Assembly (NCBI GenBank): GCA_963718145.1
Contig: CAVQYJ010000024.1
Coordinates: 62,001 to 126,000 of the forward strand
DNA: 64,000 nt
Direction of reading: 5' to 3'
DNA from: UBA7672 sp963718145
GTDB lineage: Bacteria > Pseudomonadota > Alphaproteobacteria > Caulobacterales > Hyphomonadaceae
The translations under genes were made by a program, and so were the position numbers. The notes under the pieces were generated by a model that searched no databases, was not told where the DNA came from, and was given only the letters and a program-made list of their open reading frames with translations. Position 1 is the stretch's first letter, and each line of letters starts with the position of its first letter. Shown here piece after piece: positions 28,277-35,361 of the stretch.

Positions 28277-28512
28277 CCTACGCCGCGGGCATATGTGGAA
28301 GGCTTCCCGGCCTCCGGGCGGCCGCCCTTTTTGCGGGGCGGCATACCATTGACCATGTTGCTGCGAACGTCGGTGCGCGCAGAGCGCATCGCAGGAACGA
28401 AGCCCGCTTCAATCAGGTTGATCGAGACATCGAAGCCGCGGCCGGCCCAATATTCCTCGATCTTCTGTTTCAGCCGGCGGGCGCCATCTTCATCGCAGAA
28501 ATCGCCGTTCAT
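28273..28512 (-). CDS. Small conserved hypothetical protein
   Basis: 79 residues starting MNGDFCDEDGARRLKQKIEE. The first half is a helix with EEYWAGRGFDVSINLIEAGF, and the tail is basic and glycine/proline-rich (MPPRKKGGRPEAGKPSTYAR). Reading frame, start and the tight convergent overlap with gph suggest a real gene. No domain is recognised; a DNA- or RNA-binding tail is conceivable. Confidence 0.72.
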   Translation of the reverse strand: MNGDFCDEDGARRLKQKIEEYWAGRGFDVSINLIEAGFVPAMRSARTDVRSNMVNGMPPRKKGGRPEAGKPSTYARGVG

Positions 28513-28892
28513 CTAGTTCGCTCCAGACACCTAGGGCACTTACGACACAACGCCGATCGGCCCTTGTAGGTCCCTCTATTCACGCCCCCCGGGGTTCCGG
28601 TGTGGACGTATTGTCAACCTAGGAATGCAGTTGAGGCGCTGCGTGAAGCAGCGAAGGTATTTTGAAGATCAATTGTGGCGGGCAGGAGCGTTACGGGCGC
28701 GTAAGGAGTACGCCAGGAACGCCCAACCCTTGGACTTTCCTCAGGAACTGGCCTCATCCGCTCTTCGTCAATATGTGTGGCGGCCGGCCCCGGGATTAAA
28801 GACCCAGGCGAAAAAAAGCGGCCCGTCAGGCGCCAGCGACGCAACTCAACACGCGCTTGTGCGAAGGCCGGCCAAGGACTGTCCATGCCCGC
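28513..28892. other. Intergenic region
   Basis: 380 bases between two minus-strand genes. Overlapping open frames on both strands here show no domain, no good ribosome binding site and no codon pattern, so I call them chance. The region should hold the promoter of the 28512 gene. A TTGACA occurs on the minus strand at 28612-28617, but no matching -10 box follows at the right distance. Confidence 0.5.
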
Positions 28893-29372
28893 TCACATCC
28901 GTTGGCCCGGCAGTTTACTGGCCTGCTTCACCCACGCGGTGAATTGAGCTTCGTCGAGCGGTTCGTCCTCGCGGATATCGAGGTAGCGCACGTCCTTCTG
29001 TTTCGACGCACCGGGCGGAACCGGCCGCAGCGATGCGCCGCGGAAGAAGGCGACCTTGATGTACTTGGTGAAGACATGAAAGCTGAGGAACCAGACCTGA
29101 TCCTCGACACCATAGAATGGCGAATTCCACTTCACCGCCTTGCGCACGCCGGGAACGGCGCGCTCGACGATCGCGTCGAGGCGGCGTCCGACATCGCTCT
29201 TCCAGCCCGGCATGGCCGCGATGTAGGCCTGCACCGGTGCGTCGCCGTAGGCCTTTGCAACTTGCGGATTGCCGCCTGAAAGGAGTTTCGGCTTGGCGGG
29301 CCGCGATTTCGACGCCGACTTGCGTGGCTTGGCGGCCGTTTTGACAACTCTTCTCGCCGGCTTCCTCGCCAT
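28893..29372 (-). CDS. DUF1801 domain protein with basic N-terminal extension
   Basis: 159 residues. A Lys/Arg/Ala-rich N-terminal tail (MARKPARRVVKTAAKPRKSA) precedes a DUF1801 domain with IAAMPGWKSDVGRRLDAIVE, AVKWNSPFYGVEDQVWFLSF and FTKYIKVAFFRGASLRPVPP. The ATG at 29372 was chosen because the upstream in-frame extension would be unrelated. A role is unknown; the basic tail suggests nucleic-acid contact. It is the last gene of a minus-strand run that begins with an ArsR regulator. Confidence 0.85.
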   Translation of the reverse strand: MARKPARRVVKTAAKPRKSASKSRPAKPKLLSGGNPQVAKAYGDAPVQAYIAAMPGWKSDVGRRLDAIVERAVPGVRKAVKWNSPFYGVEDQVWFLSFHVFTKYIKVAFFRGASLRPVPPGASKQKDVRYLDIREDEPLDEAQFTAWVKQASKLPGQRM

Positions 29373-29383
29373 CGTGTTCGCTC

Positions 29384-29599
29384 CTATCCGTCGGCGCGTC
29401 GTCCACCGCGCAACTTGGCTGCATATGGCAGAATGAACATGTAGATGCCCGTCAGCGCCAGCAAGGCAAGCGGAAGCAGCGGCACGTAAGACATCCACAC
29501 GATCGGCTGCGGCTGCGCCAGCGCGATGGCAGTGGCGACAACCGCCAGCACGAACACGACGGACGTCCAGCGATGGAATTGCCGGATGAAGATATTCAA
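29384..29599 (-). CDS. Small two-helix membrane protein
   Basis: 71 residues read from a TTG at 29599 behind GAGGAGG, an unusually strong site. Two membrane helices are visible, SVVFVLAVVATAIALAQP and YVPLLPLALLALTGIYMFIL, with a short basic tail (KLRGGRRADG). It lies between the SRPBCC gene and the DUF1801 gene of the same strand, 35 bp and 11 bp away. Its function is unknown. Position in the ArsR-SRPBCC run suggests co-regulation. Confidence 0.75.
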   Translation of the reverse strand: MNIFIRQFHRWTSVVFVLAVVATAIALAQPQPIVWMSYVPLLPLALLALTGIYMFILPYAAKLRGGRRADG

Positions 29600-29634
29600 C
29601 TTGACCTCCTCAGTTTGAATTGACCTGGCAGACC

Positions 29635-30066
29635 TCACCCTTCCCGCGCGAGCACGAGATCCAGCTTGTCGAGAAACTGCTTCCAGCCGGCATGAGCGCC
29701 GCCGAAAGCCTGCTTCTGATCCGGCCGGAATCCCGTCTGTTCCATGCGCAGGTGAGTGCCTGCGCCAGAAGGCGTAAGCGTGAAAGTCACCACGCTCTTC
29801 AAGGCGTAGGCTGCATCGTCGTGCTTGAAATCCCAGGTGTAGGAAAGCACGCGGTTCGGCTCGACGGCGAGCACCTCGCAATCCAGTACGCCACCCCAGT
29901 CCCCGCGCATATGGAAGCTGTGGCCGACATCGGGCTTGAAATCATTCTTCATCAGCCACTCCTCGATCAGGTGCGGTTGCGTAAGCGCGCGCCAGAGTTT
30001 CTCCGGCGCATGGGGGAAGTTGCGTTCGACAACGACGGAGCGTGTTTCGGCCGCGGTGTTTGTCAC
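29635..30066 (-). CDS. SRPBCC (Aha1/START-like) domain protein
   Basis: 143-residue START-fold protein: FPHAPEKLWRALTQPHLIEE, then YTWDFKHDDAAYALKSVVTF and GAHAGWKQFLDKLDLVLARE form the hydrophobic-ligand cavity. Its start overlaps the ArsR stop (ATGA), the standard ArsR-SRPBCC pair of environmental bacteria, where the regulator and this protein are co-expressed. Ligand not predictable. Confidence 0.92.
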   Translation of the reverse strand: MTNTAAETRSVVVERNFPHAPEKLWRALTQPHLIEEWLMKNDFKPDVGHSFHMRGDWGGVLDCEVLAVEPNRVLSYTWDFKHDDAAYALKSVVTFTLTPSGAGTHLRMEQTGFRPDQKQAFGGAHAGWKQFLDKLDLVLAREG

Positions 30067-30386
30067 TGGTCCATCCTTTTGAGCAGATCCTCGAGGTGGT
30101 CGAACCGGCCTTCCCAGAACCCGGCCATCTGGCTTGTCCAGTCGATCAGCGGGGCCAGGGCGCCGAGTTGCGCGCTGTAGTGCGTCTGCCGGCCATCGGG
30201 GCGATCGCGCACCAGCCCAGCCTGCTTCAGGATCCCAAGATGCTTCGAGACGACCGGCTGCGAGACCCCGGCGCGAGCCGTCAAGGCCCCGACCGTCTTC
30301 TCCCCTTCACGGCACAGCCGTTCGAAGATGGCCCGCCGGGTCGGATCGGAGAGCGTTCTGAACAGCACGTCCTGCGTCCTGGACAT
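30063..30386 (-). CDS. ArsR-family transcriptional regulator
   Basis: 107-residue winged-helix dimer. LFRTLSDPTRRAIFERLCRE and GVSQPVVSKHLGILKQAGLV (recognition helix) are typical of the SdpR-like branch that lacks metal-binding cysteines. It heads a minus-strand run: SRPBCC, small membrane protein, DUF1801. Candidate operators just upstream at 30406-30437 suggest autoregulation. Full length for the family. Confidence 0.93.
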   Translation of the reverse strand: MSRTQDVLFRTLSDPTRRAIFERLCREGEKTVGALTARAGVSQPVVSKHLGILKQAGLVRDRPDGRQTHYSAQLGALAPLIDWTSQMAGFWEGRFDHLEDLLKRMDQ

Positions 30387-30405
30387 CTGAAATACATACC
30401 CCGTT

Positions 30406-30437
30406 GGCTATGAATTGACGTATAGCCATGGAGCTAT
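30406..30437 (-). promoter_or_regulatory. Candidate ArsR operator
   Basis: Two overlapping dyads 20-50 bp upstream of the ArsR start: GGCTAT (30406-30411) with ATAGCC (30422-30427), spaced by 10, and ATAGC (30422-30426) with GCTAT (30433-30437), spaced by 6. Three half-sites in one array, close to the regulator's own start, are typical of ArsR autoregulation. No binding data exist here. Confidence 0.55.
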
Positions 30438-30488
30438 GCGTTAGTAAATGGGTCTGGAGGAAAATTCTGCTGTCGTGGAGAAAGAAGA

Positions 30489-30563
30489 TGGTGGGCGATG
30501 CAGGGATTGAACCTGCGACCCCTCCCGTGTGAAGGGAGTGCTCTCCCGCTGAGCTAATCGCCC
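30489..30563 (-). tRNA. tRNA-Val (CAC)
   Basis: The minus-strand sequence folds as a cloverleaf. Acceptor GGGCGAT pairs with ATCGCCC, D-arm AGCTCAGCGGGAGAGC, anticodon stem CTCCC/GGGAG around loop TTCACAC with anticodon CAC (reads GUG), and T-arm GCAGGTTCAATCCCTGC. The discriminator A is followed by an encoded CCA (plus-strand TGG at 30489-30491). Intact and standard. Confidence 0.96.
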
Positions 30564-30849
30564 GGGACCTCTTGTGAGGAGCGGGTTCATAGGCGCGCGG
30601 TGCTTTACCCGTCAAGTTTTCCGGTCACTGCCCCAGCCTTTGGTTCGCCGGAAGTCGCGTTCGCGCTCCAGCACGCCGCCCCGCGGCATATTTCGCGTAA
30701 TCCCTGTTATTCCTCGCATTCTGTCCGGCTTGTGATCGCGTGGGCGCCGTCCGCGGGTTCTTTGACGTGGACAGCGTGCAATCCTTTTGGGAAGCCTGCT
30801 CCAAGCGGGGAAATACAAAGAAGACCTGCGACCTCGGAGGAGTGCTCGA

Positions 30850-32355
30850 ATGGCGTTTTTGTCGCCGTCCAAGATCACGACCATGGAACATGCCCGCCGC
30901 CACCGTAAGTGGGCGCTGGCGATCATGATCATCGTCTACATTTTCAATTTCATCGACCGCCAGATCGTCAACATCCTCCAGGAAGACATCAAGGCCGACC
31001 TCAACCTGCTTGACTGGCAGCTCGGCACGATGACGGGCCTCGCCTTCGCCGTGGTCTACTGCACGTTCGGCATCCCCGTCGCGCGCATCGCCGACTCGAC
31101 CAGCCGCAAAGGCGTAATGGCGGTGGCGCTCGCTGTATGGAGCGCGTTCACTGCGATCTGCGGCCTCGCCACCGGCTATGTCACGCTTCTGCTGGCCCGC
31201 ATGGGCGTCGGCCTCGGCGAAGCCGGCGGCAGCCCTCCGGCGCATGCCATGATTTCTGATCTCTACGAAAAGGAAAAACGCGGCCGCGCGCTCGCGCTGT
31301 ATTCCGCCGGTCTCTATGCAGGCACCCTGCTGGGCTACTACCTGGGCGGGTGGCTGTCAGAAACACTGAGCTGGCGCCAGGCCTTCTTCGTCGTCGGCAT
31401 CCCCGGCATTCTCTTCGCCATCATCACCTGGACGACGGTGCGCGAGCCTGAGCGCGGCCTGTCTGGCATCAAGCCGACCGGCGTAAAGGTCACCTTCCTT
31501 GAATCCTTCAAGAAGCTCTGGTCGCTGAAGTCCTTCCGCTATTACTCGATCGCCACCGGCGCCGGCACATTCGTCACCTACGGCCTCGGCAACTGGATGC
31601 CGTCCTTCCTGCCCCGCACCTATGGCGAATGGGGCTGGCCCGAACTCCAGAACATGGTCGGCCTCTGCGGCGCCGATGTGGTCAACGGCGTGAAAACGCT
31701 CGCGGCTGACTGCACGGCAATGAGCAAGACCGAGATCGGCTTCTACTACGGAACCATATCCGGAGTCGGCGGCGCCATCGGCACCATCCTCGGCGGGTAT
31801 CTTGCCGACCGGCTCGGCGCGAAGGACCGTCGCTGGTTCCTCTGGGTGCCCATGTGGGGCAAGCTGATCGGCGCACCGCTGTTCATCTTCGCGCTGCTCG
31901 CTCCCACGGCCGAATGGTCGCTCATCCTCTACTTCCCGGCGATCACCCTGGCGGCCATGTATCTCGGGCCGTCGCTTGCGATCACGCACCACCTCGTGCC
32001 AGCGTCGATGCGCGCCATGTCCTCAGCCGTTCTGTTCTTCATCCTGAACATCCTCGGCCTGGGCACCGGCCCGACCATCGTCGGCATCCTGAGTGACTGG
32101 ATCAACGCGTCTGCGCCTGCTCTCTCCGAAGCCCACCTCTGGCTCGGCGACAGTGTCGAGCAGGTGAAGAGCCTGTCGCTGAAGTGGGCGATGATCGTCG
32201 CAGTGCTGCTCATGTTCCCGTTGACCATCCTCTGGCATTGGGGCGCCCAGCGTCTTCCGACAGGCGAGCTCGACGACGACGGCGGTGCGGTCAAGGAAGC
32301 CCTCACCGAAGGCGACCCCAAGGGCGCGACCCAGGCCACGGGTCCCCGCGCCTGA
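30850..32355 (+). CDS. Spinster-like MFS transporter
   Basis: 501-residue 12-helix carrier of the major facilitator superfamily. IVYIFNFIDRQIVNILQEDI with AGLAF-type YCTFGIPVARIADSTSRKGV and LLLARMGVGLGEAGGSPPAH are the characteristic blocks of the spinster-like proteobacterial subgroup, which includes sphingolipid-type and other organic-solute carriers. The ATG at 30850 is chosen because GGAGGAG precedes it and the upstream extension has no membrane helices. A charged tail (GELDDDGGAVKEALTEGDPK) closes the protein. The substrate is unknown. Confidence 0.92.
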   Translation: MAFLSPSKITTMEHARRHRKWALAIMIIVYIFNFIDRQIVNILQEDIKADLNLLDWQLGTMTGLAFAVVYCTFGIPVARIADSTSRKGVMAVALAVWSAFTAICGLATGYVTLLLARMGVGLGEAGGSPPAHAMISDLYEKEKRGRALALYSAGLYAGTLLGYYLGGWLSETLSWRQAFFVVGIPGILFAIITWTTVREPERGLSGIKPTGVKVTFLESFKKLWSLKSFRYYSIATGAGTFVTYGLGNWMPSFLPRTYGEWGWPELQNMVGLCGADVVNGVKTLAADCTAMSKTEIGFYYGTISGVGGAIGTILGGYLADRLGAKDRRWFLWVPMWGKLIGAPLFIFALLAPTAEWSLILYFPAITLAAMYLGPSLAITHHLVPASMRAMSSAVLFFILNILGLGTGPTIVGILSDWINASAPALSEAHLWLGDSVEQVKSLSLKWAMIVAVLLMFPLTILWHWGAQRLPTGELDDDGGAVKEALTEGDPKGATQATGPRA

Positions 32356-32366
32356 CCGGCGCGGGG
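32344..32366. terminator. Hairpin over the stop codon, between convergent genes
   Basis: CCCCGCGCC and GGCGCGGGG form a perfect 9-bp stem with loop TGACC that contains the MFS stop codon. There is no T-run after either arm. It lies between two convergent stops (32355 and 32371) and could end or stabilise both transcripts. Confidence 0.5.
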
Positions 32367-32370
32367 TCAC

Positions 32371-33609
32371 CTACTCCTCGATCGCCGCGTAGACGAGCTG
32401 CTGAAGCTGTGGCCGGATCGGATACGCGCCCGACGGCATCAGTTGCGTCATCTGGATGGCGATGAGGTCTTCGACGGGATCGACCCAGAAAAAGGTCGAA
32501 GCCATTCCGCCCCACGAAAACGTGCCGACCGATCCCGGCTGCGCCGTCGCGATCACGTCTGTCGTCACCGCCCAGCCGAGGCCGAAGCCGGAACCGTCCA
32601 TGCGCGTTTCCGAAAACGTCCTGTCGCCCATCTCCCGCAGCGTCTTGCCGTCCGGCAGGTGGTTCATGGTCATGAACGCCAGCGTCTTGGGCGAGAGGAT
32701 GCGCACGCCATCCATCTCGCCGCCGCGCGCCAGCATCATCGCAAAGCGGAGATAGTCGCCAATGGTCGAACACAGCCCGCCGCCGCCGGAAAGCACGTTG
32801 GGCGCCTTCGAATACGCGCTCGCCGAGCCTGCCGGATCGGACTGACTGATGGCGCCGTCCAGCGGGTCGCGGCGATAGCACGCCATCAGCCGGCTGATCT
32901 TGTCGGCCGGCACGTGAAAGCCGGTATCCGTCATCCCCAGCGGGCCAAAGATGCGTTTGCGGAAGAACTGGTCGAGGCTCATCCCGGAGACGACTTCCAC
33001 CACGCGCCCCAGCACATCGGTCGAGTTCGAATAGTTCCAGCGGTCGCCGGGCGAGAACACCAGCGGCGCCTGCGCCAACCCCTCGCAGAACGCCTTGAGG
33101 TCGCCGCCCTTGAAGCCGATATGCTCGAGGCCTCGCTTGCGGTAGATTTCGTCGACCGGGCCCTGCATCAGGAAGGTGTAGGTCAGGCCCGACGTGTGCA
33201 GGAAGAGATCCTTCACCATCATTGGCCGCTTCGGCTTCTCCAGCTTGGGCGCATCCGCCGTGCCGCCCGCGAACACCTGCACATCGCCAAATTCCGGAAT
33301 ATAGCGCGACACTTCATGGTCGAGCCGCAGCGCCCCTTCCTCGAACAGCATCATCGCCGCCACGGAGGTCACAGGCTTGGTCATCGAATAGATGCGATAG
33401 ATCGTCTGCTCGTCGATCGGCTTCGATCCGCCCATCTCGGTCGCACCCTGGAACGACAGGTGCGCCACCTTCCCCCGCCGCGCCACCAGCGCCGCACAGC
33501 ACGGCAGCCTCTGGCTTTCGACGTAGCTCTTGAAATAGGCCGGAATGCGCTTGAGCCGCTCGGCGCTCAGGCCCGCTTCCTTTGGATCAGCCAGCCCAAT
33601 CGCGCCCAT
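32371..33609 (-). CDS. Serine hydrolase of the class C beta-lactamase fold
   Basis: 412 residues. Nucleophile motif SMTK (Ser75-Lys78) in IYRIYSMTKPVTSVAAMMLF, Tyr motif YSN in RWNYSNSTDVLGRVVEVVSG and the third-motif region TFSWGGMASTFFWVDP follow the EstB/AmpC-like esterase pattern, with WGG replacing the usual KTG. No signal peptide is visible, so it is probably a cytoplasmic esterase or peptidase rather than a drug-resistance lactamase. Convergent with the MFS carrier. Confidence 0.93.
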   Translation of the reverse strand: MGAIGLADPKEAGLSAERLKRIPAYFKSYVESQRLPCCAALVARRGKVAHLSFQGATEMGGSKPIDEQTIYRIYSMTKPVTSVAAMMLFEEGALRLDHEVSRYIPEFGDVQVFAGGTADAPKLEKPKRPMMVKDLFLHTSGLTYTFLMQGPVDEIYRKRGLEHIGFKGGDLKAFCEGLAQAPLVFSPGDRWNYSNSTDVLGRVVEVVSGMSLDQFFRKRIFGPLGMTDTGFHVPADKISRLMACYRRDPLDGAISQSDPAGSASAYSKAPNVLSGGGGLCSTIGDYLRFAMMLARGGEMDGVRILSPKTLAFMTMNHLPDGKTLREMGDRTFSETRMDGSGFGLGWAVTTDVIATAQPGSVGTFSWGGMASTFFWVDPVEDLIAIQMTQLMPSGAYPIRPQLQQLVYAAIEE

Positions 33610-33681
33610 GCGCGGTCTCCTCCATGCACGGTCACCCTACCCGCCAACCGCAAAGAAACAATCCGTTCGAGGCCGGCAGCT

Positions 33682-35133
33682 TCAGGGCGGGACAGTCTTC
33701 GGCTTGCCCATCACTCTCGGCGTCTCCCTGGGTTCGAGCGCATAGATCGAACGGTAGAGGTCGAGGTACTGGGCCTGCCGCCGCAGGGGATGGCCGTACG
33801 TCCAGATGGCGAGGTCGATCGCCTGCGTCAGGTTCTCACTCGAACCCCGCCACCGGCAGACGCGCCCGAACATCAGCGCGCTAGGCGCAAGGCGCCCGCG
33901 GAGAAATTCCAGAAGATCGCTGGCGAAGCACTCCAGTCCAGCAACGTACTCCGACAGCGGCGCCGGCTGCTTGGGGACGTCGAACTTGCAGCCCGCAGGG
34001 TCATACTCGAACAGGCTGTCGCCGCCGTCCGCCATCGCCGCGATTGCGAAGGCTGGTCGCGTCTTGGGGGACAGTGCGGCGACATTCAGGGAGTAGAGCG
34101 CCTTGAACAGGGGCCCGCCGTACAGGAACTCGGCGAACTCCGTAAGGCGCTCCTTCAATTCGTCGAGTTCGCCGGCTCGCAGCCCCGTCCGGCCCGAGGC
34201 CGCGGCCACGGGTTCCGCTGCGATGGTTTTCGGCCTGTAGGCGCGGTCAGGCCATTGCTCACGAGGCGCCGGGCGCAAGAACGGGGCGCTCTCCGACACG
34301 CTGACGACGCGGTCTCCGTCGGCGTTGATCTGCATTCCAGGCAATGGAACGATGAAGCGCTCTTTGGGAGTGACCGCCTGGAGGCCTTCGAACAGTTCGT
34401 TGGAGTCCAGCGGGAAGCAGGCGTGATTCATCCATGCGCGTGGCCCAGCAAACGAGAATCCACCGCCACACATCAGCGAGGCGATCGGAGGGCTGGCGCG
34501 GCGCCTGTGTTCGGCCACGAATCTCGCGATGACCGGCTGCATGCCCGCCGCTGCCCGCGGAGGCTGCTCCTGGAACGACATGTTCATCACATTGTTGGCG
34601 TAGCCCCACAGGCCGGGCGCCACGCCGCGCTGCTTTAGCTGCGCCTCGATGGCCGCCGAAACGGTGACGTCGACGGGCGAGAAGAAACTGCCTCCGTCTT
34701 TCACGTCCTGGACCAGGAACGGCATGGTGTCCCATTCGTCCTGCTCGTCGTGCCGGACGTGATCGGGCGAAAAGCACGTGAGATGGAGGTCGCTCCATTC
34801 AATTGTCCGCCCGGCGGCCAGAAGATAAACTGTGAAACCCGCCTCCTGAAGAAACTGGCGCAGCGCAAGCGACGAACGCTCTGGCGCATAGACCGGAATC
34901 TCTCGCGAGATCCGGTTCAGCGACGGTATGTTGAAATGATCCTCGTGCTCGTGAGTCAGAACAACGGCGTCGACTGGCGCCATTGCGGAAATGTCGAGGA
35001 TGCGCGGCGGATAGACCACGCCTACGCCTCCGCCGTGCCCGAACGGTTCGACCAGAAGCGGATCGACGAGTATCCGCGTGTTCGCGGTGGCGAACTGCCA
35101 TCCCTGATGGCCGAGAAACGTCGTTTCGAGCAC
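33682..35133 (-). CDS. MBL-fold metallo-hydrolase
   Basis: 483 residues, larger than a bare MBL domain. The metal motif HEHEDH is in DAVVLTHEHEDHFNIPSLNR. LGHQGWQFATANTRILVDPL at the start and a later CFSPDHVRHDEQDEWDTMPF place it with the UlaG-like and CMP-sialate hydroxylase-like MBL hydrolases. The C-terminal 200 residues, including FAEFLYGGPLFKALYSLNVA, are an extra domain I do not recognise. Start is GTG 35133 behind TTGAGG. The substrate is not predictable. Confidence 0.85.
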   Translation of the reverse strand: MLETTFLGHQGWQFATANTRILVDPLLVEPFGHGGGVGVVYPPRILDISAMAPVDAVVLTHEHEDHFNIPSLNRISREIPVYAPERSSLALRQFLQEAGFTVYLLAAGRTIEWSDLHLTCFSPDHVRHDEQDEWDTMPFLVQDVKDGGSFFSPVDVTVSAAIEAQLKQRGVAPGLWGYANNVMNMSFQEQPPRAAAGMQPVIARFVAEHRRRASPPIASLMCGGGFSFAGPRAWMNHACFPLDSNELFEGLQAVTPKERFIVPLPGMQINADGDRVVSVSESAPFLRPAPREQWPDRAYRPKTIAAEPVAAASGRTGLRAGELDELKERLTEFAEFLYGGPLFKALYSLNVAALSPKTRPAFAIAAMADGGDSLFEYDPAGCKFDVPKQPAPLSEYVAGLECFASDLLEFLRGRLAPSALMFGRVCRWRGSSENLTQAIDLAIWTYGHPLRRQAQYLDLYRSIYALEPRETPRVMGKPKTVPP

Positions 35134-35259
35134 GCCCAGAACCTCAAGACGGCCCGCTGGGAGCCGCGGAGGCAGTCCAGCGCGGAACCATCAGACTTGT
35201 CCAGCGAATCCGATTGCCGCTTGCCAGACGAACGCTTCGGAACCTGGCGCCTGTGAGCC

Positions 35260-35295
35260 AAAAAGAAAGCCCCCGGACCTCGCTGGCCCGGGGGC
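35260..35295 (-). terminator. Rho-independent terminator of the TonB receptor gene
   Basis: Minus strand: GCCCCCGG pairs with CCGGGGGC around a short loop, followed by TTTCTTTTT. It lies 66 bp after the receptor stop. Confidence 0.85.
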
Positions 35296-35320
35296 AGATA
35301 CTTGGGGTGGTCGAACCAGG

Positions 35321-35351
35321 CGCCTGTCCGGACGCGGCGTCCGGACAGGCG
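35321..35351 (-). repeat. Perfect inverted repeat just after the TonB receptor stop
   Basis: CGCCTGTCCGGACGC and GCGTCCGGACAGGCG are exact complements, 15 bp each, with one base between them. They lie 10 bp past the receptor stop and in front of the true terminator. The flanking GAACCAGG is itself repeated directly. A transcript-stabilising hairpin is the simplest role; no T-run is attached. Confidence 0.85.
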
Positions 35352-35361
35352 AACCAGGTCA

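Noticed and set aside
28614..28942. Overlapping open frames on both strands in the gap after gph
   Set aside because: Neither has a good start site or domain, so the gap is treated as noncoding.
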